DNA of 64,000 nt from Jaminaea rosea (lineage: Eukaryota > Basidiomycota > Exobasidiomycetes > Microstromatales). Within the stretch, counting starts at the first letter, position 1. Each line of letters starts with the position of its first letter. The notes beneath the pieces were generated by a model that saw only the letters and a list, made by a program, of their open reading frames with translations, was not told the origin of the DNA and searched no databases. The stretch is from assembly GCF_003144245.1 (NCBI RefSeq), contig NW_020289983.1:62001-126000 (forward strand), written 5' to 3'. Below, one piece after another: positions 33,717-44,255 of this stretch. A program made the translations under genes and the position numbers.

Positions 33717-34742
33717 ATGATCTCCTACCTCCCTGCCCTCGCCGCCGTTGCCCTCGCTGGAGCCGCCTCGGCCTCTGTCACGCCCAACGCTGACATCTTC
33801 ACGGCTCTCCTCAACACCAATCAGACTGCTGGTGCCCCCACCTGGGCCCCTCCCGCTCAGGAGGTCACGCCCGTCGTCGCGGCTTCCAACACGTCGGACA
33901 TCGTCGCCACGGCTGGTCAGACCAGCGATGCTCAGAGACGCGCCTTCCCAGGCTACAACAAGGGCAACATTGTCATGCGCGGTATGACCGACAAAGCTGT
34001 GTACAACAAGTTGCCCTTCACCGTCGACTCCACGGCCGCCGTCCAGATGCCCGCCTACCTCACCTACAAGGTGGTATCCAACACGACGTCCGCCAGCAAG
34101 GCCCAGCAGGAGTGCTTCAACTTCTGTGACGCCACGAATGGCTGCAAGTCAATCAACATGTACACCGAGACTGGTAACCCTCTCTTGGACCACGTCTTCA
34201 GCGAGCAATCCAACCGCAAGTGTGTCCTCTTCGGTGACGTGCCCACTGCAAGCCAGTTCACCAACCGTGGTGGTCAGCAACTCTACGAAAACGGGCCGAC
34301 CAACGCCATCTCAAACTCTATTGCCTTCGCCTCCTCTTCGAGTCTGTTCGAGGTTGACACGCCCGCGGGCACTAACCTCACATTTGCTCCTCAGCTGGGC
34401 GATAAGACCCAGTACGGCGCCACTCAGACCGGCAAGTACCTGACTTACCAATTTATCACGCGCTACGACCCTGAGGCTTGCAACGACTTCTGCAAGAGCG
34501 TGACGGGTGCGTAGGACCTCTGCGCCTTCTCCACATGATGCATCGTATCTGACCCCATTTCTCCACATCTCGCAGGCTGCAACTTCTTCAACATCTGGCG
34601 TGGTGAGGTCAACGGCGCCGCCGTCACCTACACCTGCTCCCTGTACTCGGAAGGTACCGACGGCTCGACGGCTACCAACAAGGGCGACGATGTCAACCAC
34701 GTCGTCGTTACCTACTCGCGTGGCTACAAGCTCGTCGCCTAA
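33717..34742 (+). CDS. Secreted cysteine-containing protein with two PAN/apple-like modules
   Basis: Two exons, 33717-34506 and 34576-34742, give 318 aa. Residues 1-19 (MISYLPALAAVALAGAASA) are a textbook signal peptide. Two similar Cys modules follow. Module 1 has ECFNFCDATNGCKSINMYTE and later RKCVLFGDV. Module 2 has ACNDFCKSVTGCNFFNIW and later YTCSLYSEG. The C-x3-C-x5-6-GC spacing followed by C-x-L is typical of PAN/apple-like domains, which bind sugars or proteins. There are several N-x-S/T sequons. The role is unknown; a cell-wall or extracellular adhesin-like function is a guess. Codon use is strongly biased to C-ending codons, as in highly expressed genes. The downstream neighbour is convergent, 357 bp away. 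Confidence 0.8.
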
Positions 34743-35099
34743 GGCGAAGAGCCTAACTTTCTCTTCTACAGGTCACCGCTCCCTTCTCCTTTTGTGTCAC
34801 CGTTGCCGCTCCTCCTCATCCCCTTCAGTCACTTCGAATGCTGTCAAAATGGTATCAATTTCCCGTACATGCAGCGAGAGAGCGAGAAAACACATATGTT
34901 TCTACCGATCTTCTGACTCTGTCCCCCCTGCGCTTTGCGGTGTCGCGCGGCATGAAGGGGTCCGAGCGTCATCACGTCCCTGCCTTGACCCCACGTCTCA
35001 CACGATTGATCCGATACAACGGTACAAATACTCTATAATTACACGAACGGGGCAAAACGATACGAACAAGGGTCCATCTATCGGTATTCTCGGAAATCT
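34743..35099. other. Convergent 3' spacer
   Basis: A 357-bp region between two stops. It is AT-richer near 35030-35100. No gene is seen. It probably holds both 3' UTRs. Confidence 0.4.
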
Positions 35100-36425
35100 C
35101 TATGACGCGCGCGGCGATACGAGGCCCAAGCACTCGGTCAAAATGCTCGAGCCGTCCTCAACGGCCTTTGTACCCAGAACAGCCGAGTCGAGTCGCTTCT
35201 CGGCAGCGAGGAGAAGAGGCCAAAGCTTTTGGGAGGCAATGAAGACATTGCGCAATCTCTGCCAAGCTTCCTCATCTTGAGGGCGCACAATCCCACCGCC
35301 GCTGCTGCCGCGCTCCCGATGCCACTCGACGGCGCGTTGGCAGACCATCTTGAGCTTGTACATGTTCTTGACCTCGGCGCATCGTTCACGCTGCTTGTAG
35401 CGCATCTTTTGCTCCTCGGACACGGCCGCTGAAGATCCTCCGTCTTGCGTTTGCCAGTCCATAGCCGATTGGATGCCTGCCAGGAGGGATGGTGACGCGA
35501 CGAGGTCGGCGGCATTGCGGGGCTCGGTACGGCAGAAGGCTACAGCTGCATCCGTGAGGACGACGTGCAGGGCGTGACGCTGCTCGCGCACCCGAGTCTG
35601 GTATGCGGCATTACGAGAAGGACGAGGTGCGGGTGACGCGACAGGGTCAGACGTGGCGCGCTGGTGGTATGACTTTGGCAGCCTTGATGGACCGGCGACG
35701 CCAGACTGCTGTTGTTGCGGCTGCTGATAGTGATGGTTGCTTTGCGAGGAGTAAGGCTCCTGCTGCTGGATGTACTGAGGCTGAGTTGCGGGCGTGTCGG
35801 GCAGCGTAGGCCAGGCAAAGTATGATGGCTGGAACGGCGTTGTGGGTGTGGCAGGCATGGGCGAATTCGGCATGGTCTGGGACTCGGCGGTGTATGGTGA
35901 TGAGGAGCCATGGTGGATTTGACTGTACGAAGCTGAGGGTGTGGCCAGGTGGTTTGGCGCAGAGTTCCCTTGGAAGAGTAGCAACGACTGCAGATAGTAG
36001 TCTGCGAGGCCCTTGTTGTCTTGCAGAGGTTGATCGCCCACCGGTAGAGCGGGGAGTAGCGGGGCTTGCGACTGGTAGATAGCTGGCGTCGAGGGTGTCC
36101 ATGGCGCAGTGGATGATTGCGACGTCGATCGCGAGCTCGAGTCGCTGGACTTGGAGCTCATCGACGGAGCTGAAAATATGCCGCCGTAGCTGAGGTGGTG
36201 CTGGTATCGATTGTCGCTGTCAGAGCTGGAGCGAGGCATCTGAGGGGAAAGCGTAATTGGCTCGGCCAACGGATATTGAGCGAGCATGGTAGCGAAGGTG
36301 AACTGGTAGCACGGAGGCCAGGAAGGATACTCGAGAAGGAAATACGATGATGGGAACGACGGGGGAAAAGTACGTCGAAGATAAGGGCAAGGGGACACTC
36401 GAGTTGTCTTTTTGTCATCGTCCAT
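35100..36425 (-). CDS. Gln/Ser/Pro-rich protein of unknown function with a conserved-looking helical C-terminus
   Basis: A single-exon frame of 441 aa from the first ATG. A second Met (MLAQYPLAEP, 36287) may be the real start, since the preceding 46 residues are poor in structure. The first ~280 residues are disordered and rich in Ser, Pro, Gln and Tyr. The last 150 look folded and helical (VREQRHALHVVLTDAAVAFC, then AADLVASPSLLAGIQSAMDW, then EEQKMRYKQRERCAEVKNMY, KLKMVCQRAVEWHRER, EEAWQRLRNVFIASQKLW). I do not recognise the family. A regulatory protein with a disordered activation-type region is possible. It is divergent from the GT2 gene across a 1.4-kb region. Confidence 0.65.
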   Translation of the reverse strand: MDDDKKTTRVSPCPYLRRTFPPSFPSSYFLLEYPSWPPCYQFTFATMLAQYPLAEPITLSPQMPRSSSDSDNRYQHHLSYGGIFSAPSMSSKSSDSSSRSTSQSSTAPWTPSTPAIYQSQAPLLPALPVGDQPLQDNKGLADYYLQSLLLFQGNSAPNHLATPSASYSQIHHGSSSPYTAESQTMPNSPMPATPTTPFQPSYFAWPTLPDTPATQPQYIQQQEPYSSQSNHHYQQPQQQQSGVAGPSRLPKSYHQRATSDPVASPAPRPSRNAAYQTRVREQRHALHVVLTDAAVAFCRTEPRNAADLVASPSLLAGIQSAMDWQTQDGGSSAAVSEEQKMRYKQRERCAEVKNMYKLKMVCQRAVEWHRERGSSGGGIVRPQDEEAWQRLRNVFIASQKLWPLLLAAEKRLDSAVLGTKAVEDGSSILTECLGLVSPRAS

Positions 36426-37041
36426 GGGTGCCGGTCGCTGAGCGCTGGCTTGAGCCGGCACTACCCATCAAGGCCGTGAATTGAGATCGTGCCGTCGTCG
36501 ATCGAGGCTCTCATCTGGTAGAAGACTCCACTCTTTCCCAGATGATTGGTTCAGGCGGCTGAGACACCGCAGGTTTGATTCATCGAGCAGGCTTGCAGAC
36601 AAGGGTACTTTCCATATGTCCGACAGCGGACCAACCCGCGCAAAGGACCCGATGCAAGGATGCTTCCTCTGTGTTGCGACTGAGCTGCAATCGAAATGGG
36701 TGAGACCGCTGCCCGCTGTCAAACAAACAAGCAGATCGCGATGGCAGCCAACGCAGGTAGCCAAGCAGCAAAGATTGCGTACGTGCGTCGAAGGGGCAAA
36801 CGGGCGACGCGGGCGAAAGGATGCTCAGGATTCTGGGCTAAGGCAACGCGACGCTAGGCGAGGGTATTGCGACAGCGCTTGGACGATGGTGAAACCACGC
36901 TCAGACAGTGAGTGCCCAGCCGCTGTTTCAGGTCGGCATCGCAGCGCATGGCGGCCTGGGCCAGCTTAGCTGGTCTTGTTTGTTTGTCCGCTAGTCTCAG
37001 ATCGGTGAAGTGACAGTCAGGAGCGGCCCGCTGCTTAGTGC

Positions 37042-37056
37042 AACCCGGTCCGGGTT
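37042..37056. promoter_or_regulatory. Palindrome AACCCGG-T-CCGGGTT with a third AACCCGG copy nearby
   Basis: Inverted arms of 7 bp surround one central T. A third direct copy lies at 37064-37070. The CGG-containing arms resemble binding sites of zinc-cluster factors, a fungal-specific class, but this is an inference. The distance to the GT2 ATG is about 780 bp. Confidence 0.35.
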
Positions 37057-37745
37057 GAGTGGCAACCCGGCTGCACTCCGAGGGAAAGCGCTATCTGCCC
37101 GCTGCCGTCGTTGCCGTCGCTCATCGATGCTTCCTTCGCTTCCAGCCGGCTCGACTCCGCTGCCTCTTTCCCTTCGATTATCGATTGCAGCGGGGCCTCG
37201 AATCGCATGCAAGCGTCATCACGCTACGGGCGGAAGTATTCGATCGTCGTACGACCACCCGTGGTCACCGCGATATCGTGGCCAAGCCATTACTGCATGG
37301 TGCGCAGATTGCCCTACTGAGAGAGCTCATCATCGCTCGTCTTAGGGCATCGCCGCGATTCTCAGCCAGCACTGCACCTGTGCGTGCGCATCTCAGTCGT
37401 TGATTGACTGTCAAACTTTGCACGCAGGGGTCATTCGAGACCCTTTCCCTCAGGTGGAAAGCATTGGCCGAGACAGAAGACGGGTAATGGCGATGGCTGA
37501 GGCCGATCCCGTGGGCTTGCATTGCAGCCGCCGCCTCGTTCGCACATCGAAGGGCAAGAGGGCCAAATTCTTTGCCAAGGTCTACGGGCGGTCCAACGGC
37601 GGCATCGACTCGCAGTGTTTGTTTGTTCAGTCACACTCTGACAGGCGCAGCCACCTGAAACCAACCCGTAAGCGCACAGAGACGAGCGATTGAGACGACG
37701 TGTAGAGCTACCGCTGCATCTGCCGTCGCTCTTGCGAGAGGAGCG

Positions 37746-37751
37746 TATATA
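37746..37751 (+). promoter_or_regulatory. TATA box of the GT2 glycosyltransferase gene
   Basis: GTATATAG lies 81-86 bp upstream of the ATG at 37832, within a typical fungal TATA-to-start interval. It is the clearest core promoter element in the window. Confidence 0.55.
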
Positions 37752-37831
37752 GCAAAGAGGACGCCGACGTTGCCTTCACGTCCCCCTCCAAGAACTTTCC
37801 CTCCTCTTCACCACCGTACACCTCCATCGCC

Positions 37832-40625
37832 ATGTCCGGCCTCCTCAAACGCTTGACAAAGAAGGGTGCCACTGAGGTGCCCGTCACTTCGCCCATTGAC
37901 GAGAAGCCACAAGAGAAGGCTGGCGAGCTCGACAGCGGCCTGCCCGTCCTCAATGCCGACCAGACATGGGATGGCGAGTTTGCTCAACAGCGTCACACGG
38001 CCTTTGCCATCATGGCAGAGACGCTCTACCGCTATGCTCAGCGCGAGCGCTTCTTCTCTGACCAGCCTACTGTCTGGAACGGTATCGCGCTCCGTCTCTC
38101 CAAGGGCCAATATGTCTCGTGCCCGTCAGAGGACCCGCGCATGGACCCCTGGATCAACGCCCTCGCGGTACTGAATTGCGAGGTGAGTGGGCGCAGGGAA
38201 CACGGGATTAAATATTTTCCGAGCGCGTCTCTGACATCACATTCTTGTGCCGCGTGCACAGGCCGCCTGCACTATCACTTCTACCGTCGTTGCCGGCATT
38301 ACCCACACCCTCACACCTGGAACCACCGAGATTGCCCTCTCTGCCGTCGAGCGCGTTCAAGTTGTCGAGACCATCGAGGACCTCGCCACGGTACGCAAGG
38401 CACAGGGCGCTGCCTTCGTCCGCCCCGAGGCCAGGCTCATTGTCTGGGCCGACAAGGTCGAAGACCTCATGACAGCCGCTCGCGCCATCGACGCCAAGAT
38501 GGTTCGCTTCGTCTGGGAGCGCGCCACGGGCAATAAGTCGAACCTTCCTATGAGCAACTCCGGCGGGTCCCTCAGCTCAGCAGCTTCGTCGCAGCACAAC
38601 TTGGTCCCCACTGAGGGCACTCGTCGCGCCGCTGGGGGTGAGCGTCTCATCACGGTGCAGCCCACGATCGACGAGAAGAGCGAAGGGAACGTCGATCCGG
38701 AGCAGCTCGTTACCTACCAGGAACGCGACACTCCTCTCCTCGCGCCGCTTCACCACGGTCTTGGCGTTGCCCTCAACGTCGTCATCGTATCTCTGCTCAT
38801 TCGTGCGCTCATTTCTGAGACCGCTGTCGACAATGACTACATTCGCCTCGCCATTATCGCCGCCGCACCTGCCCTTTTCATGGTTACCCTCTTCTTCTCT
38901 GACAACATCATTGGCGGTCTTCTCCAAATTCTTGGCCCCATTCGTCAGATGTCCCTCAACACTCGCTACTACTCTGGTGTCGCGCCTGAGCGCATGACCG
39001 GTGTCCTGCCGCACGTCACGATCCAGATGCCCGTGTACAAGGAGGACCTCGAGGAAGTCCTCGCTCCCACCATTGAATCCCTCAACAAAGCCATCCAGAC
39101 CTACGAGCTCCAGGGCGGAACCGCCTCAATTCTCGTCTCAGAAGACGGTCTCCTCCTTGTCAGCGAGGAAGAGCGCCAACGCCGCCTGGACTACTATGAC
39201 CGAAACCAAGTTGCTTGGGTTGCTCGCCCTGGACACAACGTCGATGGCTACATCCGCAAGGGTCGCTTCAAGAAGGCCTCGAACCTCAACTTCACCTGCG
39301 CCGTCTCCCTCGCCGTTGAGAACATTCTCGTCGAGAGGCGTCCCGCGGACCTGTCCGAGTGGACCGAGGCCGACGAGAACAAACTCTACGAGGAGGCCTT
39401 CCAGGAGGCTCTCGCTGCTGCCCACCCTCTGGCCCGCGGCTCTGGCAACATTCGCATCGGCGAGCTCATCCTGATGATCGACTGTGACACTCGTGTCCCT
39501 ACCGACTGCTTCCTCGACGCCGCCTCAGAGATGAGCCAGTGCCCCGACGTCGGTATTCTCCAGCACTGCTCTGGTGTTATGCAGGTGACCAAGAACAACT
39601 ACTTTGAGGCCGGCATTGCCTTCTTCACTCGCACCGTCAACTTCGCAATCTCTTGGGTCGTCGCCAACGGTGACCTCGCTCCATTCATGGGACACAACGC
39701 CTTCCTCCGCTGGTCTGCTCTTCAAGAGGTCGCGCAGGTCGACCCTGAAGACGGTGTCAAGAAGGTCTGGGCCGAGACTACTGTATCTGAGGATTTCGAG
39801 ATGGCTCTCAAGCTGCTCATGAAGGGCTACATTGTCCGCTGGGCTACCTACTCCAACCAAGCCTTCGAAGAGGGTGTCTCGCTTACCTGCGATGATGAGC
39901 TCAACCGATGGCAGAAGTACGCCTTTGGTGTCTCCGAGCTTGTCTTCCGACCGATCAAGGACATCTGGCGTGGTCCCATCACCCCTCTCTACCGCAATTT
40001 CATGTGGGCCAAGGGCATTCCCATCCACTACAAGTTCTGCGCTACCTCGTACATCTTCTCCTACTACGCCATCGCTGTCGCTCTCCCCCTTACCATCAGT
40101 CTCTCCGTCGCTCAGGGCTACTTTGCACCTACTCTCAGCCAGGCCTTTATCCAGCCCTTCCGCATCTTCGTCGCCGTCATCGTCGTATTCAATGGTCTCA
40201 ACCTCTTTGGCCAGGTCATGGCCAAGTTCCGCAGTCGCTGGTACTCTCTGGGCACGGCGCTCAAGGAGCATCTCATGTGGTTGCCCTTCATGCTTATTTT
40301 CTTCACTGGCCTCTCGTACCATGTTCTCACGGCCGTTCTGGCTCATCCATTGGGCTACAACATGACCTGGGGATCTACAAACAAGTCTCTGGACGACTCC
40401 AACTTCTTCATCGAGCTGCCTGCGATCTTCAAGAAGTACTGGCGCATGCTGATTGTCGCCGTGGTTACCATTGCCGGCTTCATCATCATCTCAACGACAC
40501 TGCTTCCCATCGAATGGCAGCTGCACGGCGGTGCCACAGTACTCTTCTGCCCCATCTGGCTGGCTGGCGGCCACATTCTCTACCACATCGCCCTCAACCC
40601 CCAGCTGCTGCGCTTCTCCTTCTGA
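37832..40625 (+). CDS. Family 2 processive-type membrane glycosyltransferase
   Basis: Two exons, 37832-38182 and 38262-40625, give 904 aa. An N-terminal cytosolic domain (about residues 1-210) precedes two TM segments (ALNVVIVSLLIRALI; AAPALFMVTLFFSDN). The GT2 core has PHVTIQMPVYKEDLEE, ILVSEDG, GRFKKASNLNFTC, LILMIDCDTRVP with the metal/UDP-binding DxD near residue 523, FMGHNAFLRW, and ETTVSEDFEMAL with the catalytic-base-type ED near 628. Four or five C-terminal TMs include SYIFSYYAIAVALPLT and MLIVAVVTIAGFIII. The Q-x-x-R-W motif of chitin and cellulose synthases appears altered (RWQKYAFG), so it is not an ordinary chitin synthase. It resembles broad fungal GT2 synthases needed for hyphal growth and surface polysaccharide. 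The product is unknown. The GH16 gene lies 1.4 kb downstream on the same strand. Confidence 0.85.
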
Positions 40626-42006
40626 GCGAGAATGGCGCGCGCGGGCCTCGTATTCAATTGCGCTTCACTACCACCACACACTCTGGATAGATTTGTCACG
40701 TTCTCTCTTCCCCTCTGTACTATTATTCATCCAATCCATGGAATGTTCCCAGCACATAAAGTTTGCACTCTAAGCGCGACGACAATGTGAGAGTGATCAA
40801 GATACGGTGGCACGACGGTGGCAGGGCAGACTTTTGATCGCCGGCCTGACAACATCTCGACCAGCGATCAGGACGAGCGACGAGCTACTGAACGCCACAC
40901 GCTACAGCAGGCGACCTTTGATAGGCGACGAGCGAGGAGAACAGGCGGCTTACGATAGCGAGGCCGAGGCTCGAGAGGCTCAGACCCTTGAGTGATCGTG
41001 ACCGCAAATTTCAATTAATCTGTCATTCAATTATTGGCCAATGATAGCACGCTTGTTTTGTTTGGTCCATACGCGACCAAGCCTTGCTTTAGTCCGTGCG
41101 CGTCTGTTCCGCTGGCGTCCGTTACATCAAGCGCGTCGACGTATGAGACGACCGGCCATCACGGCCAGGCGAAGCCGCACGATAGGCGAGAACATCTGAA
41201 TCCTCCGCTGCGCCGCTCCGGAGTCCATGAGCACTCTTACTCCGGTCCAAAGTTCGTTGCCGTGAGACCAGCGGGAGATTTTTCATGCGGGTCATGGCCA
41301 ACCCGCATGCCCGGCGTCAAGCCTGGGTGCAGAAAGGGAAAGCGCGGCAGGACTAGCGCCCGCAGAATGGTCGCTTCACCCGTGTCTCCGCTCACAAGCA
41401 TCGTCTCACTTCTTCTCTCGTCCGTGAAGCTCTTATGCAGACCCGAGAGAAGGAACAAACAAGCAAATGGGATCGATGATTCATGCAAGGTAAGATGTGC
41501 CCAGACCTCGGTCCTCTCTGTATTGCTTGGCTGATTGCTGGCCGAGACAAGCGGGCAGATCGAGGCCGCGATTGCGAGACGACGCGATGATGCGACACAG
41601 GCAAGCGTGCACGGGCGTGCTTGCGCTGCCGGCGCTATCGAGCACCAATGCCTTCCAACTGCGATTTCCGAAGGAGCGGTGTCTGCGTTGCCTTCCCGCC
41701 TGCCATGGAAATATTCGACGTGAGACAGGTTCCAAGAAGAGGCGATTCGATGCATCGAGTAGAGGGCTAGCCAAGCGGGCAACGGGACGTCACGCAGCAG
41801 CAGACCATCGTCAGCCACCAAGGGTGAACGTTCAGTTCGACGGCCAAACGGTGGCTGAGCAAGGAAGAGGCCGCGACTCGGGCGTGGCAGAGACGATAGG
41901 GCGATCGTTCAAGTAGACAGGATCAAAAGACGTCAATTTTCGTCCCTCGTCGATCTTAAATCCTACCATCGCACCACTACCGATTTACACCCCTCGACTA
42001 GCCACG
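40626..42006. promoter_or_regulatory. Long upstream region of the GH16 gene (1.4 kb)
   Basis: No gene-like frame. It contains an AACAAACAAGCA word at 41454-41465 identical to one upstream of the GT2 gene, an inverted-CCAAT palindrome at 41033-41042, and an AT-rich stretch near 41005-41045. A TTAAAT element near 41956 could be a weak TATA, about 50 bp before the ATG. Confidence 0.45.
41033..41042. promoter_or_regulatory. ATTGGCCAAT, overlapping inverted CCAAT boxes
   Basis: A 10-bp palindrome that contains CCAAT on both strands. The CCAAT-binding HAP complex is conserved in fungi. At ~965 bp from the GH16 ATG it is rather distant, so a role is uncertain. Confidence 0.25.
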
Positions 42007-43647
42007 ATGTCAGCCAACAGCTTCGAGGGCTACGCCTACAATTCGGAGGCGGAGCATATCGTGACTCCACTTCCCCCTGCCGCCTCGTCCTCAGCGGGCT
42101 CGGCGCAGCAGCATCAGCAACACCAGCAGCCAGCCTCCGGCACCTCGACGCCGCATTCTCGCTCGCGCGCTCAGAAATGGCAGGGCCACACATCCATTGC
42201 GCCCGGCTACTTCGACTCGGCCCTCTCCTCGCCCATGGGCACACCTGGCCCCAACAACCGTCGCGCCTTCCTCGCATCCTCAACTCCCGGCAACAACAGC
42301 CCCGTTCTCTCCGCCAACCAGAACCCTTTCGGCGGCAGTGATGGTGGCCTCTACTCGTCAAGTGTGAGCACCGCGAGCCATGAACGAGGCGACAGGCCCG
42401 TTCGTCAACGCAAGATGTTCAAATCGCAGCTCTTGCGCGATGGCGAGGAGCCTTACAAGCCGTGGGTCGGCCAAAAGTCCCGCAAGCGCGCCGACCGCAA
42501 GGCTTACTGGACTTTCGTGGTCGCCGTCTGCCTCGGCATTGTTGGCGCTGCAGCTCTTGTCGCTACGGGCTACCTTTCGGTCAAGAAGCACAACTTCTGT
42601 CTCGTCATGGAGGACAACTTCGAGGGCACAACGATCAATGACAAGATCTGGTTCCACGAGCAGCAAACTGGTGGCTTCGGCAATGGCGAGTTTGAGTACA
42701 CGACTGCCTCGCCCAACAACTCTTACGTCAAGGATGGCCAGCTTTACATTGTCCCTACTCTCACCGCCGACTCGCTTGGTGAGGGCGCCATCACCAACGG
42801 TTACACCCTCAATCTCACTGCCTCGAACACCTGCACCTCCTCCAACACCTCCGACGTCTACTGCGCCGTCGCATCTAACTCGAGCACCGGCGTCGTCCTC
42901 CCCCCCGTCCAGTCGGCCCGCCTCATGACCAACTTCAGCACGGCAATTAAGTACGGCCGTGTCGAGATCCGTGCCAAGATGCCTACAGGCAACTGGATCT
43001 GGCCCGCATTGTGGATGATGCCCCAATCATCCGTATACGGTACCTGGCCCAAGTCTGGTGAAATCGACATCTTCGAGTCTCGTGGCAACCTGATCAAGTC
43101 AAAGGACGACGACACGTACAATGTGATGCACTCGACCCTCCACTGGGGCTTGGACAGCATGACAGATCGCTACCTCAAGACGTCGAAGGTCTACCAGCTC
43201 TACCGCAACTGGTACAACCAGCAATTCCACACCTTCGGCCTCGAGTGGACACCGGAGGGCATCTATACCTGGGTGGACACGCCCACGCGCAAGGTCTTCT
43301 CCTGGAAGTTCGACCAGAGCTTCTGGGAGCGGGGTCAGTTCCCCACCGTCTCCTCCAACGGCACGGGCTACTCTGACCCCTGGCCCAAGAACTCCCTTGC
43401 CGCGCCCTTTGACCAGAAGTTCTACCTCATCATGTCCGTCGCCGTCGGTGGTACCAACGGCTACTTCGACGAGGACGACATGCCCTGGAGCAACAACGCC
43501 GACAATGCCAGGAAGGAGTTCTGGAACGCAAAGGACTCGTGGTACCCTACGTGGCCCCAGGCTCCCGAGGACAGGGGTATGCTTGTCGACTACGTCAAGG
43601 TGTACCAGCTCGATGGCGTCGATGGTGCCGCGTGCCCGGCCAAGTAG
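42007..43647 (+). CDS. Membrane-anchored GH16 glycoside hydrolase / transglycosylase
   Basis: A single-exon gene of 546 aa, a type II membrane protein. The cytosolic N-terminus (~165 aa) is Ser/Gln-rich. One TM segment lies at about residues 167-189 (YWTFVVAVCLGIVGAAALVA). A lumenal or extracellular GH16 beta-jelly-roll follows. The catalytic motif SGEIDIFES gives the nucleophile E352, assisting D354 and acid/base E357. RVEIRAKMPTGNWIWPALWM precedes it, as in the family. N-x-S/T sequons are numerous. The layout (cytosolic tail, TM, GH16) resembles yeast Kre6/Skn1, which act in beta-1,6-glucan assembly. The substrate here is unknown. Its neighbour, the GT2 synthase, makes a joint role in wall polysaccharide plausible. 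Codon bias is high. Confidence 0.92.
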   Translation: MSANSFEGYAYNSEAEHIVTPLPPAASSSAGSAQQHQQHQQPASGTSTPHSRSRAQKWQGHTSIAPGYFDSALSSPMGTPGPNNRRAFLASSTPGNNSPVLSANQNPFGGSDGGLYSSSVSTASHERGDRPVRQRKMFKSQLLRDGEEPYKPWVGQKSRKRADRKAYWTFVVAVCLGIVGAAALVATGYLSVKKHNFCLVMEDNFEGTTINDKIWFHEQQTGGFGNGEFEYTTASPNNSYVKDGQLYIVPTLTADSLGEGAITNGYTLNLTASNTCTSSNTSDVYCAVASNSSTGVVLPPVQSARLMTNFSTAIKYGRVEIRAKMPTGNWIWPALWMMPQSSVYGTWPKSGEIDIFESRGNLIKSKDDDTYNVMHSTLHWGLDSMTDRYLKTSKVYQLYRNWYNQQFHTFGLEWTPEGIYTWVDTPTRKVFSWKFDQSFWERGQFPTVSSNGTGYSDPWPKNSLAAPFDQKFYLIMSVAVGGTNGYFDEDDMPWSNNADNARKEFWNAKDSWYPTWPQAPEDRGMLVDYVKVYQLDGVDGAACPAK

Positions 43648-44255
43648 AGCGCCGAAAGGCTGCTCCTTGGACTTCGTATAATATTCCAGCCCTTGTTGCG
43701 GGCTCGGTTGCTTTCTTCTCCTATAGACTTTGGTTCGCACGAGGTTCAATGTCACCATATTTCAATCAGTCTTTCGTATGAGTGTGCTCTCCTTACCTCC
43801 GACAAGAGGAAGAGATTCGCCGTCACTGAAGTCTGCCAGCAAGGCATCAGTGCGCTGCGCCCCGATGGTCTCATCGAGCTCATCAAAGCAACTTGTTTGA
43901 TCATGATCGAAGCGTAGGAGACCGTCATCACGTCTTCGGAGCGGAGGCAAAGTCCATTGCACCGCCTGGTTCCAGGCCAACGCAGGTAGGCGAGCAAGAC
44001 CAAAACGTGACGCGATTTGCGCCGCGCAATCCCGTCCCACTGTAGGCAAGCACGACTTATCCAAAAAGTCGAATGGAATCTCTTTTGTATTAGTACAAGC
44101 TCAAAGCAGATGATGAGGCGGTGAGGTGAAGCGAAGCGAAGCTGGCCACTGAGCAAAGCCTCGCTATTTGGGGGCGCCGGCGAGACTGTGTGAAGCTTCG
44201 AGCCCTTGCTGGACGCCGTGGCCATGATCATTCTGTAGGCGGAGGCGCAACGTCT
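43648..44255. other. Convergent 3' spacer
   Basis: A 608-bp region between the GH16 and MBP1 stops. It is AT-richer than its surroundings around 43670-43790. No gene is supported; one minus-strand frame of ~160 codons is shadow-like. Confidence 0.4.

Larger units (their letters stand above)
36426..37831. promoter_or_regulatory. Long divergent upstream region of the GT2 gene (1.4 kb)
   Basis: No gene-like frame is visible. It contains three copies of an AACAAACA-type word (36721-36733, 36976-36987, 37616-37627), a 15-bp palindrome at 37042-37056 and a TATA box at 37746-37751. The length is unusual for this compact genome and points to complex regulation. Confidence 0.5.

Noticed and set aside
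34507-35280. 257-codon plus-strand frame after the secreted-protein gene
   Set aside because: Its first part reads through the intron and second exon of that gene in a wrong frame; the rest is antisense to the gene ending at 35100.
36481-37700. Several open frames of 80-160 codons in the GT2 upstream region
   Set aside because: They are Arg/Ser-rich on both strands, have no consistent splice context and no similarity to any family I know.
39525-40346. 273-codon minus-strand frame inside the GT2 gene
   Set aside because: It is the antisense of the catalytic and membrane region; long open antisense frames arise from the strong C-ending codon bias.
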